Origin: Arsukibacterium tuosuense
GTDB taxonomy: Bacteria > Pseudomonadota > Gammaproteobacteria > Steroidobacterales > GCA-2729495
NCBI GenBank assembly: GCA_945872065.1
Contig: CAMBYH010000001.1
Coordinates: forward strand, 1 to 64,000
Direction of reading: 5' to 3'
Length of the DNA: 64,000 nucleotides
In this document: piece after piece, positions 42,531 to 51,331 of the stretch
Layout: every line of letters begins with the position of its first letter
Numbering within the stretch: the stretch's first letter is position 1
Program-made: the position numbers and the translations under genes
Notes under the pieces: model-generated
What the model was told of the DNA's origin: nothing
Seen by the model: only the letters and a program-made list of their open reading frames with translations
Databases searched by the model: none

Positions 42531-43468
42531 GCCGTATTCTGATCATCGGCGAGCATGACGGCCGCCAGCTCAACCAGAGCACTGCCCGCTGCGTCGCCTG
42601 CGCCGCAGCCATCAACTCAGCCAGCATTGAGATCGTTGTTCTCGGTGCCAGTTCCAACGACGTAGCCAGTGCGGCGGCTGCACTGGCTGGCGTGACGGGA
42701 GTACTGACGGTCAGGACCGCTGCTGGCAGCCCGGCGCTGGCCGCAGTGCTCGCGCCGCAGATCGCAGCACTCGCAGCCGGGTATGACTACGTTCTGGCAC
42801 CCTCGACGACCTTTGGCAAGGACCTTCTGCCCCGAGTCGCTGCGCTGCTCGGAGTCCCTCAGCTGAGTGATGTCATGAGCGTGCTGGGTCCGCGCACTTT
42901 TCAGCGGCCCATCTACGCCGGCAACGCGCTGGTAACCATCGAGGTGCCGGACGGCACCAAAGTGGTAGCCACCGTACGTGGCGCTTCATTCAAGCCGGTC
43001 GGCACGGGCCCGGTTGCCCCCATTCGCGCGGTGGAAGTCTCTGCATCACTGCCGACCCACACGCGCTTCGTCGAACTGCGCTCAGGAAAAGCCGACCGTC
43101 CGGACCTGCAGACCGCCCGCCTCGTTGTTTCGGGAGGCCGTGGCGTGGGCAGCGCGGAGAATTTCGCACTGCTCTACAAGTTTGCTGAGCAGATCGGTGC
43201 CGCGGTGGGCGCTTCCCGAGCGGCGGTGGACGCGGGCTTCGTCCCCAATGACATGCAGGTAGGCCAGACCGGCAAGATTATCGCCCCCGAGCTCTACATG
43301 GCCTTTGGCATCTCCGGTGCCATCCAGCACCTCACCGGCATCAAGGATGCCGGAACGATTGTTGCGGTCAACAAGGACGGGGAAGCGCCGATTTTTGAGA
43401 TCGCAGACATCGGCCTCGTTGGTGATCTTTTCGAGATCATTCCGGAGATCGAGAAGCGCTTGCGGTGA
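42527..43468 (+). CDS. etfA: Electron transfer flavoprotein subunit alpha
   Basis: FAD-binding subunit of ETF (313 aa). The C-terminal FAD site shows Ser-Gly-Gly-Arg-Gly-Val-Gly-Ser (about 202-209), Val-Gly-Gln-Thr-Gly-Lys (about 245-250), [11 protein letters not shown] (about 262-272) and Ala-Val-Asn-Lys-Asp (about 283-287). Its last bases overlap the GTG start of a drug-efflux-type MFS gene. Confidence 0.96.
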   Translation: MSRILIIGEHDGRQLNQSTARCVACAAAINSASIEIVVLGASSNDVASAAAALAGVTGVLTVRTAAGSPALAAVLAPQIAALAAGYDYVLAPSTTFGKDLLPRVAALLGVPQLSDVMSVLGPRTFQRPIYAGNALVTIEVPDGTKVVATVRGASFKPVGTGPVAPIRAVEVSASLPTHTRFVELRSGKADRPDLQTARLVVSGGRGVGSAENFALLYKFAEQIGAAVGASRAAVDAGFVPNDMQVGQTGKIIAPELYMAFGISGAIQHLTGIKDAGTIVAVNKDGEAPIFEIADIGLVGDLFEIIPEIEKRLR

Positions 43469-44640
43469 CGCCACGGCCAGCGCCTTCGTTATGGCTGCTG
43501 AGCCTGGCCAGCTCCCTGTCACCTTTTGGCATGATCGTGGTCGTGCCCACTCTGGCGGCGGTGGCGGACCGCTACGGCGTCGGCCAGGGCCGGGCGCAGT
43601 TTCTGATTGCTGCCTATCTGTTCGGTCTCGGGGTTGGTCAGCCCGTGGTCGGCGCACTGAGTGACCGCTATGGCCGGCGTCCGGTAATCCTTGCTGGCTT
43701 TGGTCTGTTCACCGTTGCCAGCGTCGCTTGTGCCCTGGCAACGGGCTTTACCGCGCTCCTCCTGTGTCGCCTGCTCCAGGCACTCGGCGTCAGTGTGGGC
43801 ACCGTTGGCTCCCGGGCCATCGTCAGGGACACCCACGATGCCCTGGGAACAGTCCGCGCTCTGGGCTTTATCGGCGCGGCTATGGGTATTGCACCGGTGC
43901 TGGGGCCCCTCATCGGCGGCGCACTCAGCACCTGGGCGGGACCCCAGTCGGTATTCTTCGTGAGTGCAGGCCTGGGTCTGCTCGTCACGGTTGCGATGGC
44001 ATTGCGCCTGGCTGAGACACGCCAGGTCACCGGCCTGCTGCAAGAGCGTCAGCACTGGCTCACCAGCTACCGGGAGCTGCTCGGGTCCCGGGTTTTCGTC
44101 GGCTACACGATGATGTACGCGTTCCTGCAGGGCTGCTTCTTCGCCTTCCTGGCCGTGGCGGCCGTCGTGTTCGCCGATCACCTTGGCGTCAACGAGGCAA
44201 CTTTCGGGGCGATCTGGGGCGCGATGGGCCTGACCTATGTGGCGGGCGCCTGGCTTGGTGCCCGCCTGACGACGCAACTGGGTAGCCGCCGGTTGTTGCT
44301 CGTGAGCACAAGCATGATTCTGGGGGCCGGCGCCGGTCTGCTGACCGGGACCTTGATAGGGGGCGTCACGATGAGTGGCTTGCTGGTGCCACTTACGCTG
44401 CTGATGTTCGCTGCGGGTGTCCAGACGCCCCTGTCGGTGGCAGGCGCGGTTAACCATCGGCAGGACATCGCAGGAACCGCTGCGGGGCTATCGAGCTCCC
44501 TCGCCCTGGTACTGAGCGGCAGCTTCAGCATCGCCGCAGGCTATCTGTACGCCGGGGATTTCCTGCCCGTAGCCGCCCTGATCGCGGCCTCTGCAGCAAT
44601 GGTCGGCGTGACGTACTGGATGACTCGCCAGGCTGAATGA
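43465..44640 (+). CDS. MFS transporter, Bcr/CflA drug-efflux type
   Basis: A 391-aa twelve-helix carrier. Ser-Asp-Arg-Tyr-Gly-Arg-Arg-Pro-Val after helix 2 is the family loop motif A, and the Gly-Pro-Leu-Ile-Gly-Gly stretch in helix 5 (motif C) marks a proton-driven antiporter of the Bcr/CflA group. GTG 43465 overlaps the etfA stop by 4 bp, an unusual pairing that suggests coupled translation rather than shared function. Substrate unknown. Confidence 0.87.
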   Translation: MTPRPAPSLWLLSLASSLSPFGMIVVVPTLAAVADRYGVGQGRAQFLIAAYLFGLGVGQPVVGALSDRYGRRPVILAGFGLFTVASVACALATGFTALLLCRLLQALGVSVGTVGSRAIVRDTHDALGTVRALGFIGAAMGIAPVLGPLIGGALSTWAGPQSVFFVSAGLGLLVTVAMALRLAETRQVTGLLQERQHWLTSYRELLGSRVFVGYTMMYAFLQGCFFAFLAVAAVVFADHLGVNEATFGAIWGAMGLTYVAGAWLGARLTTQLGSRRLLLVSTSMILGAGAGLLTGTLIGGVTMSGLLVPLTLLMFAAGVQTPLSVAGAVNHRQDIAGTAAGLSSSLALVLSGSFSIAAGYLYAGDFLPVAALIAASAAMVGVTYWMTRQAE

Positions 44641-44660
44641 CCGCATCGCCTGGCTGCAGG

Positions 44661-45356
44661 TCAGGCTCCCGGCTTCCAGACCCCGAGGAACGCCGACAGC
44701 GCGACGCCGGCCCAGATGGCCCAGACATAAGGGCGACAGGCCATGAGACCGTTGTACATCTTGCTGTCGCTTTCCGGAGTCACGCCCTGCCCTGCCATCA
44801 TCCGGAAACCTTCAATGAAAGGTGGCAACTTCCGGCGCAGCACGAAACCGCAGAAGATCAGGAAGGAGAAAATGAGCAGTTTGGCGGCCAGCCAGGGAAA
44901 CGGCTTGAGGGGGCCCGTAATCCAGTGGTACACGACTGATGTCGGCAGGGCAAAAATCATGAAGAAGCGAAACCAGTAGTCCCCCTTGGCCAGCATCCTG
45001 CCGAAGTCCGTGCCCTCCTTGGCATGGACCATGTGCACCACCCAGACCCAGATCGGGCCCAGCGCCACGATCCCGATCATCTGCCAGGTGGGGTGCGTGT
45101 ACCCGATGAACTCCGCCAGCACCCCGCCCACCGTCAGCATCAGGGCAAGACAGTAGCGCGGCAGCATATCCAGATTGAGGAAGATCTTGAAGGCCGTCAG
45201 CCGCGCGTCCTTTGACAGCTTGTTGTTGATCACGAACGTACTGGAGTAGTACACGCCCGCGTCGCCACCAAGCCAGTAAACGAACAGTAGTATGTGGAGG
45301 TACTTGAATACTGCGTAGATGAAGGGCAGCGTGGTGACGACCTGCGTCTCTTCCAT
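44661..45356 (-). CDS. Integral membrane protein, CopD/DUF2269-like topology
   Basis: A 231-aa protein with about six hydrophobic helices. Conserved-looking histidines occur at Lys-Tyr-Leu-His-Ile-Leu-Leu (His about 21) in helix 1, Val-Val-His-Met-Val-His between helices, and Val-Tyr-His-Trp. That spacing recalls CopD-like or cytochrome-b-like four-helix proteins, so heme or copper binding is possible, but I do not recognise the family firmly. The peroxiredoxin gene lies 45 bp upstream on the same strand. Confidence 0.65.
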   Translation of the reverse strand: MEETQVVTTLPFIYAVFKYLHILLFVYWLGGDAGVYYSSTFVINNKLSKDARLTAFKIFLNLDMLPRYCLALMLTVGGVLAEFIGYTHPTWQMIGIVALGPIWVWVVHMVHAKEGTDFGRMLAKGDYWFRFFMIFALPTSVVYHWITGPLKPFPWLAAKLLIFSFLIFCGFVLRRKLPPFIEGFRMMAGQGVTPESDSKMYNGLMACRPYVWAIWAGVALSAFLGVWKPGA

Positions 45357-45401
45357 GGGACTTTCCTGCGTGGATCTGGGGCTGGTGGGTGGACTGGCGC
45401 T

Positions 45402-45890
45402 TCAGAGCTGATTCATCACGCACTCGGCGGTGCTGACCTTGAACTCCTTCGGGGCCTCCACGTTGAGTTCCTTGACCACCCCATTGTCCACGACCATGGA
45501 GAAGCGCTGACTGCGATGACCCATGCCGAAGCCGCTGGCGTCCAACTCGAGTCCCAGCGCCTTCGTGAAGTCACCATTGCCGTCAGCCAGCATCAGCACC
45601 TTGTCGCCGACGGCCCGGTCCTTGCCCCAGGCATCCATCACGAAGACGTCATTAACGGACATGCAGGCAATCGTATCCACGCCTTTCGCCTTGATCTCCC
45701 CGGCGTGCTTGACGTAACCCGGGAGGTGAACGTTGGAGCAAGTGGGTGTGAATGCACCAGGAACCGAAAAGAACACAACCTTCTTGCCACCAAACAGGTC
45801 CTCAGTGGTGAGGGCACCGGGGCCGTCCTTGGTCATGATGCTGAACTGGCCTGCGGGGAGCCGGTCTCCAACCTTGATAGCCATAGACAT
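45402..45890 (-). CDS. Peroxiredoxin, Prx5 type
   Basis: Thiol peroxidase reducing H2O2 and organic peroxides. The 162-aa protein has the catalytic motif Val-Pro-Gly-Ala-Phe-Thr-Pro-Thr-Cys-Ser near residues 39-48 with the peroxidatic Cys near 47. There is a second Cys near residue 72 and another close to the C-terminus (Glu-Cys-Val-Met-Asn-Gln-Leu). ATG 45890 gives the typical short N-terminus; ATG 45884 is also possible. Likely glutathione- or glutaredoxin-dependent. Confidence 0.92.
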   Translation of the reverse strand: MSMAIKVGDRLPAGQFSIMTKDGPGALTTEDLFGGKKVVFFSVPGAFTPTCSNVHLPGYVKHAGEIKAKGVDTIACMSVNDVFVMDAWGKDRAVGDKVLMLADGNGDFTKALGLELDASGFGMGHRSQRFSMVVDNGVVKELNVEAPKEFKVSTAECVMNQL

Positions 45891-45995
45891 GTCCTCTGAG
45901 CGATGGTTATTGAGTGTTAAAGGGGTTGTAGCCGTGCATTGTACAGGCCAGGGCACTGCAGTCAGCAGCAGCGCCAAATGCCTTGCTTGAGGCCG

Positions 45996-46020
45996 GGCCC
46001 GGCAATTATGCTGCCGGGCC
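45996..46020 (+). other. GC-rich hairpin upstream of the aldehyde dehydrogenase gene
   Basis: A perfect 9-bp stem (GGCCCGGCA at 45996-46004 with TGCCGGGCC at 46012-46020) encloses a 7-base loop. It ends 18 bp before ATG 46039 and just before the GGGAGAAG ribosome site. No T-run follows, so it is not an intrinsic terminator. It could affect translation or mRNA stability, or be an operator. Confidence 0.4.
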
Positions 46021-46038
46021 TACACCGGGAGAAGATCC

Positions 46039-47547
46039 ATGAGCGCCGCTGCCCAGAACATTACACCAAGTCCGGACGCGCAGTCCTTTCTCAACCGGGA
46101 GCACCGCCTGTTGATCGGGGGCCAGTGGGTAACGTCAGCCTCGCGGGAGTCCATTGACGTGTTCAACCCTGCCACCGAAGGCCACCTGGCCAAAGTGGCA
46201 GCTGGTGGCAAGGACGATATCGATCGGGCCGTGAGCGCCGCCCGCAAGGCCTTTCGCGGCGAGTGGTCAAAGTTCACCGCCCACGAGCGGACGAGACTGA
46301 TCTGGAAGCTGGCCGACGAGCTCGAGGCCAACCTGGCCCTGGCCAGCGAACTGGAGGTGCTGGATAACGGCATGCCTCTCATGCTTGCCCAGTACTCCAT
46401 TGCGTCATTCGGCTGCGAGTTCCTGCGCTATTACGCCGGCTGGGCAACCAAGATCACCGGTGACACGATCCCGGTATCACCGACGGGCGTGCGTAACGGG
46501 GAATCCCTGACCTACACGCGCCGGGAGCCGATCGGGGTGGTCGGTGCCATCATTCCGTGGAATGCCCCACTGATCATGGCCACGCTGAAGCTGGGTCCCG
46601 CCCTGGCTGCGGGCTGTACCGTCGTGCTGAAGCCGGCTGAGCAGACGCCGCTTACAGCTCTTTTCCTTGGCGAACTCATCAAGCGCGTCGGGTTTCCGGA
46701 CGGCGTCATCAATATCGTCCCGGGCTACGGCGAGTCGGCAGGGGCTGCGCTCGCGGCTCATCCGGATGTCGACAAGATCGCCTTTACGGGCTCAACCGAA
46801 GTCGGGAAGAAGATCGTTGCCGCAGCGATGGGCAACCTCAAGCGGGTCACCCTGGAGCTCGGGGGCAAGTCGCCAATGGTCGTTTTTCCGGACGCCGACC
46901 TCAGCCGGGTCATTCCAGGTGTTACCCGGGGGGCATTTTTCCTGCAGGGGCAGAATTGCATGGCGGGCACGCGCCTCTTCGTGCACCAGGACATCTTTGA
47001 CAAGGTCGTGGCCCAGGTTGGCGACCTGGCGGGCAAGTTTCGCATCGGCCCGGGAATGAGTCCCGACAGCGACCTTGGACCACTGATCTCTGCTGAGCAG
47101 CGCGACCGGGTCATGGGCTATGTCGCGTCAGGCAGGAAATCAGGCGCTGAACTGGTGTGTGGCGGTGAGGTGCTTCCAGGCCGGGGCTTCTTCGTGAAGC
47201 CGACCCTCTTCAGCAAGACCAACATGGACATGCAGATTGCGCGGGAGGAGATCTTTGGCCCGGTCCTCTGCGCCCAGTCCTTCGGCGATGGCGAGCTCCA
47301 GGCCGTGGCTGACGAGGCCAACAAGGGCATCTACGGCCTGTCGGGCAGCGTCTGGACCCGGGACATCTCGGTGGCGCACAGGATGGCGGCCATGATCGAC
47401 GCCGGACAGGTCAGCATTAACTGCCATGCGGCTGTTGATCCTGCCATACCGTTTGGTGGCAACAAGCAGTCTGGCTGGGGGCGGGAGTTCGGGCGTGAGG
47501 GTCTGGATCCCTACCTCAAGACCAAGGCGACCACAGTCATCTACTGA
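46039..47547 (+). CDS. NAD(P)-dependent aldehyde dehydrogenase
   Basis: A 502-aa aldehyde dehydrogenase oxidising an aldehyde to its acid. Catalytic Glu lies in Val-Thr-Leu-Glu-Leu-Gly-Gly-Lys-Ser (near 273) and catalytic Cys in Gly-Gln-Asn-Cys-Met-Ala-Gly (near 307). The Pro-Trp-Asn-Ala-Pro-Leu segment near 174-179 and Gly-Ser-Thr-Glu-Val-Gly cofactor loop near 252-257 are intact. Subtype resembles phenylacetaldehyde/betaine-aldehyde-like enzymes; substrate unresolved. A GGGAGAAG ribosome site precedes ATG 46039. Adjacent to an SDR and an IclR regulator, so a catabolic role fits. Confidence 0.92.
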   Translation: MSAAAQNITPSPDAQSFLNREHRLLIGGQWVTSASRESIDVFNPATEGHLAKVAAGGKDDIDRAVSAARKAFRGEWSKFTAHERTRLIWKLADELEANLALASELEVLDNGMPLMLAQYSIASFGCEFLRYYAGWATKITGDTIPVSPTGVRNGESLTYTRREPIGVVGAIIPWNAPLIMATLKLGPALAAGCTVVLKPAEQTPLTALFLGELIKRVGFPDGVINIVPGYGESAGAALAAHPDVDKIAFTGSTEVGKKIVAAAMGNLKRVTLELGGKSPMVVFPDADLSRVIPGVTRGAFFLQGQNCMAGTRLFVHQDIFDKVVAQVGDLAGKFRIGPGMSPDSDLGPLISAEQRDRVMGYVASGRKSGAELVCGGEVLPGRGFFVKPTLFSKTNMDMQIAREEIFGPVLCAQSFGDGELQAVADEANKGIYGLSGSVWTRDISVAHRMAAMIDAGQVSINCHAAVDPAIPFGGNKQSGWGREFGREGLDPYLKTKATTVIY

Positions 47548-47555
47548 GTCGCGCC

Positions 47556-48287
47556 TTACCAGGCGACGGTTGTGCCGAACCGGTCGATGAACTGGCCATT
47601 GTGACTGGCGTTTAGGGCCTCAAACGTCTTCAGCTGCGCGCGGACGCTGTCCTCCGGTTCGATCTGCGCGCCCTCCCCGCCGAGTTCGGTCTTGCACCAG
47701 CCGGGAGCCATGGCGAGGGTAATCAGATCGGGCCACTCGTTGGCAATGCTCCGGGTCAGCATGTTCAGCCCCGCCTTGCTCGTGCGATAGGCGTGGGACT
47801 GGCCCAGTCGATTGTTTCCTATCGAACCAAGGTCACTGGACAACATGACCACGACGGGGCGCGACGCCAGACAAAGACTGGGGGCCAGCGCAACGGTCAG
47901 TCGAAACGGCGCGAGGAGGTTGACCTCAAGAATGTCCCGCCAGATCCCATAGTCCATATGAGCGAGACTCTGATAGCGCATTCCGCCCGGCGAGCCCTCC
48001 GGACCGAAGGTGCCGGCGTTGTTGATCAGCATGTCCAGGGGCACACCGCGCAATTCGTTCGCCAGCGCCTGCACATCGCTGTCCTTCACGACGTCAAGCC
48101 GCACCAGGCGAACCCGCTCCGGAAACTCCACGGCCAGGGAGTGAATATCAGTCGCTCCCTCCGGATCCCGGGTGGCAGCGATAACCAGCCACCCCTCAGC
48201 TGCCAGTTGACGGCAGTACTCAAGGCCCAGGCCCCGATTGGCTCCGGTAACGAGCACTGTATGTGAAGGGGTTGGACGGTGTTTCAT
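47556..48287 (-). CDS. Short-chain dehydrogenase/reductase
   Basis: NAD(P)-dependent SDR of 243 aa. Thr-Gly-Ala-Asn-Arg-Gly-Leu-Gly (about 14-21) binds the cofactor, Asn-Asn-Ala-Gly-Thr is near 89-93, and the catalytic pair is in Tyr-Arg-Thr-Ser-Lys near 162-166. ATG 48287 places the cofactor motif normally; an upstream start at 48353 adds an arginine-rich tail that looks untranslated. Faces the aldehyde dehydrogenase tail to tail (8 bp gap) and is divergent from the IclR gene. Confidence 0.88.
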   Translation of the reverse strand: MKHRPTPSHTVLVTGANRGLGLEYCRQLAAEGWLVIAATRDPEGATDIHSLAVEFPERVRLVRLDVVKDSDVQALANELRGVPLDMLINNAGTFGPEGSPGGMRYQSLAHMDYGIWRDILEVNLLAPFRLTVALAPSLCLASRPVVVMLSSDLGSIGNNRLGQSHAYRTSKAGLNMLTRSIANEWPDLITLAMAPGWCKTELGGEGAQIEPEDSVRAQLKTFEALNASHNGQFIDRFGTTVAW

Positions 48288-48430
48288 TGCCGAGGCCCCT
48301 TCAGACTTGTCTATCGCAGCTCGGCGTACCCGTCGCGACGCTACGGAACACATCAGACATGGTCTTGGCTTTCCTCGCCAGACTCACTAACATCGACCGC
48401 CTGTTGGTCACCTTGGAATCCTGAAACGCG

Positions 48431-49258
48431 ATGACTTCCACCCGTCCCATCCGAGCCCTGCTTCGCGGCCTTGAAGTACTGCATGTGCTGAACCAGCACA
48501 ACGGAGCAACCGTTTCCGAGGTCGCCACAGCCATTGATCTCCCCCGGACCACCACCTACAGGATCCTGGAGACCCTGTGTCACGCAGGCTACGCGTATCG
48601 CGCTGCCAGCGACGAACGATACCGCATGACCATCCTGGTGCGTGGCCTGTCGGATGGCTTCGACGACGAAGCCTGGGTCACTCAGATTGCGCGGCCCTAC
48701 ATGTACGAACTGTGCAATGAACTGGTCTGGCCCGTTGCGATCGCTACCCTCTCCGGGTCCACCATGCTCATCCGGCAGACGACCGATCACCGCAGTCCTC
48801 TGGCAGTGGAAAAGCGCGGGCCGGGATTCCGGGTGGCAATCCTTGGCTCCGCATCGGGTATCGCCTACCTTACCTGGTGCCCACCGGAGCAACGGGATGC
48901 CTTGCTGGACCTGCTGGCCAAGTCCAAGCGGCCCGAAGATCAGCCTGCCGCAAACCGCAAGAAGGTCCTCGACCTGCTGCCCGAGACGCGCAAGCGGGGC
49001 TATGCCGCGTGGCGCCGCCCCCGGCGGGTCTCGGACGAGCTCAGCCTCTCAGTCCCCATTCTGGCCGGCGAGCGCCTGCTCGCCTCGCTCACCATCCGCT
49101 TCTCCAGTACTGCCGTCCCGGAGGCAGAGGCCATCGCACGCTTCGTCCCCAGGCTCCGGGCCATAGCCCAGCGCATCGGCGAAGACTTTGCCTCCCAGAG
49201 CGAGCAGCAGGCGCTCGCCATAGCGACAGACAATCCAGCACCCGCCGCTGACGCCTGA
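48431..49258 (+). CDS. IclR family transcriptional regulator
   Basis: A 275-aa regulator with an N-terminal winged helix-turn-helix (about 8-70; Ala-Thr-Val-Ser-Glu-Val-Ala-Thr-Ala-Ile-Asp-Leu-Pro-Arg-Thr-Thr-Thr-Tyr-Arg-Ile-Leu) and a C-terminal effector domain. IclR proteins usually control adjacent catabolic operons in response to an aromatic or organic acid. Divergent from the SDR gene (143 bp gap) and convergent with hyuB across a strong terminator, so SDR, hyuAB or the CoA-transferase side are candidate targets. Confidence 0.92.
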   Translation: MTSTRPIRALLRGLEVLHVLNQHNGATVSEVATAIDLPRTTTYRILETLCHAGYAYRAASDERYRMTILVRGLSDGFDDEAWVTQIARPYMYELCNELVWPVAIATLSGSTMLIRQTTDHRSPLAVEKRGPGFRVAILGSASGIAYLTWCPPEQRDALLDLLAKSKRPEDQPAANRKKVLDLLPETRKRGYAAWRRPRRVSDELSLSVPILAGERLLASLTIRFSSTAVPEAEAIARFVPRLRAIAQRIGEDFASQSEQQALAIATDNPAPAADA

Positions 49259-49284
49259 GGCCGCTCCTCAGGGGCCGGAAAGTT

Positions 49285-49327
49285 AAAGGCCCTGGCGTAC
49301 CTGCAGTACGCCAGGGCCTTTTCTTTT
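49285..49327 (+). terminator. Intrinsic terminator after the IclR gene
   Basis: A perfect 16-bp stem (49285-49300 with 49306-49321) with a 5-base loop (CTGCA) is followed by a T-rich tract (TTTTCTTTT, 49319-49327). The minus strand reads AAAG...CTTTAACTTT, so it may also stop hyuB transcription weakly. Lies between the IclR stop at 49258 and the hyuB stop at 49361. Confidence 0.93.
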
Positions 49328-49360
49328 CAGCCAGGCTTCCTCAGTCAGCGCCGCGCTGAA

Positions 49361-51283
49361 TCAGGCAACCTTACGCGCGGCCTTCTTGCCGCTGCTGGCT
49401 TTCGTCGGCTGAGGGGCCTTGATCCACGTCTGGAACACCGGGGTCTTAGGCGCGTCAAGCCCGGTCTCCTTCTTGCAGGCTTTCTTCAGTTCGGGAATCG
49501 TCCCACCAAAGTCAAACAACTTGGTCTTCCCGCGCTTCTTGGCCATCTTGGCCCTGAGAGCCAGAGTGGCCTTGTCGTCGATCGTGCCGTTAGGCTTGAT
49601 GACGACGCCATAGCGCTTGGCGCCTTCCCGGGAGACAAGTCCAGCCTCCACATCAAAGGCCACTTTCTCGGCGGGCCGCTTGAGCGGATCGCCCCAGCCT
49701 CCGCCGCCCCAGGTATCGAAGTACAGCAAGTCGCCCTCAGCCACTACAACGCGGTCGCACTTGGACGGCAGCAACTCTTTCTTCCCGTTCTTGCGCATCA
49801 GGATCTTCCGGCTGCGGGCACCGGGCAGACCGCCATTGACGCCCCAGGGATAGGTCAGCCAGCGGTCATCGTGGATGGAGATCTGACCCGGCTCAAGGAA
49901 CCGATACCCGACCCGCAGGGCGTTACCGCCCCGGTGAACGCCGGCTCCGCCGCTGTCTGCCAGGGTCTCGTAGGTCTCGATTCGGAGCGGGAAATAGCTC
50001 TCCAGGAACTCGTTCGGCACGTTGGTAAAGCTGGGCCACAGCGAATGACCGTCCGGTCCATCACCAAAGGGCTTACCCGGGATGCCGCCGAAGCCGATGC
50101 TGTAGAGCTGATACCACTCGCCCGTCTTGCGATACCCCGAGTACATGAAGTGAGGGCTGTCAGAAAATCCAGCAGCGCAAAGGAAATCCGGATTTCCCTG
50201 ACCGAGCAAGCCACCAAGGATGTCAAAAATTCGTCCCAGGGCGTGTGTCCGGCAGGAAAGTGCGGCGGGGAACCGGGGCTTCAGTAGCGAGCCGTCCGGA
50301 ATCCGTACTTCCATGAGATCGTAGAAACCGTCGTTGAACATGATCTGCGGGTCGAAAACCATGATCATGTAAACGCCGCAAAACATCTTGAACATCTCCT
50401 CATTGAGGTAGAAGTTCACGGAGCCCGACGACTGGGGATCAGTCCCGTCAAAGTCGAAGATGACTTTCTCACCCTCGCGCCACATGGCGCACTTTATCTT
50501 GTACGGTCCCATGCCCATGCCGTCATCGCACAGATAGTCCTCGAAGTACTGCTTCTTCGTCGGGATAGCCGCCTTGATCAGCTTGCTCATGGCCCGCTTG
50601 TTGCGGTCCAGAAGCTCCTCCAGGGCGGAATACAGGGTGTCGTCGCCAAAGCGATTGGACATCTCGATAACCCGCTTCTCAGCGGTGCGGATCGCGGCAA
50701 CGATGGCGTAAAAGTCGCTGCGATTCCATTGCGGCATGCGGCAGTTGTGCAGAATCAGCTCGAGCACGTCTTCCTGCAGGACATCCTTCTTGAAGATCTT
50801 GGTGGGCGGTACGCGAATGCCCTCCTCAAAGATTGACTGCGCGTCCGTGGGCAGACTGCCTGGAACCTTCCCGCCGATATCAGTCATGTGACCAAACATG
50901 GCGGCGTAAGAGATCAGACGGCCATCCTTGAAGATTGGCCGGAGCAGCAACCAGTCATTGGAGTGACTCACCGCCCCATTACAGGTGTAGGGGTCAGTCG
51001 TGAGGAACATGTCGCCCTCTTCGATAGTCCCGTGGTAAGCCGCCTTGAATCCGTAGATAAAGCTCCCGAACTGGCCGACGACCATCTTGCCATCAAGATT
51101 GGCAATCATCGGGAACTCGTCGTGCTGCTCGCGAATACCCGGTGACATCGCGGTGCGGAACAACACCGTGTCCATCTCAAACCGGGCATTCATCATCGCG
51201 TTTTCGATGATATCCAGGGTGATCGGGTCGATCGGTACGCGGCTAAACGGGCGTGGGCGGGTCTCAATAATCCTGGCTGGCAT
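49361..51283 (-). CDS. hyuB: Hydantoinase B/oxoprolinase family protein (HyuB)
   Basis: Partner of HyuA; members use ATP to open 5-oxoproline or N-methylhydantoin rings or to carboxylate ketones such as acetophenone. The 640-aa protein keeps the N-terminal Thr-Leu-Asp-Ile-Ile-Glu-Asn-Ala region (about 22-29), the conserved His-Ser-Asn-Asp-Trp (about 106-110), Gly-His-Met-Thr-Asp-Ile-Gly-Gly (about 130-137) and Gly-Gly-Ala-Gly-Val-His-Arg-Gly-Gly-Asn-Ala (about 448-458). The C-terminus has a Lys/Ala-rich basic tail of about 20 residues not usual for the family. The substrate cannot be read from the sequence. Follows hyuA by 48 bp. Confidence 0.88.
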   Translation of the reverse strand: MPARIIETRPRPFSRVPIDPITLDIIENAMMNARFEMDTVLFRTAMSPGIREQHDEFPMIANLDGKMVVGQFGSFIYGFKAAYHGTIEEGDMFLTTDPYTCNGAVSHSNDWLLLRPIFKDGRLISYAAMFGHMTDIGGKVPGSLPTDAQSIFEEGIRVPPTKIFKKDVLQEDVLELILHNCRMPQWNRSDFYAIVAAIRTAEKRVIEMSNRFGDDTLYSALEELLDRNKRAMSKLIKAAIPTKKQYFEDYLCDDGMGMGPYKIKCAMWREGEKVIFDFDGTDPQSSGSVNFYLNEEMFKMFCGVYMIMVFDPQIMFNDGFYDLMEVRIPDGSLLKPRFPAALSCRTHALGRIFDILGGLLGQGNPDFLCAAGFSDSPHFMYSGYRKTGEWYQLYSIGFGGIPGKPFGDGPDGHSLWPSFTNVPNEFLESYFPLRIETYETLADSGGAGVHRGGNALRVGYRFLEPGQISIHDDRWLTYPWGVNGGLPGARSRKILMRKNGKKELLPSKCDRVVVAEGDLLYFDTWGGGGWGDPLKRPAEKVAFDVEAGLVSREGAKRYGVVIKPNGTIDDKATLALRAKMAKKRGKTKLFDFGGTIPELKKACKKETGLDAPKTPVFQTWIKAPQPTKASSGKKAARKVA

Positions 51284-51331
51284 GTCGTTACTCCTGAATT
51301 CTGTAGCTGGCTTGACCGGGCAGCGTTCGCG

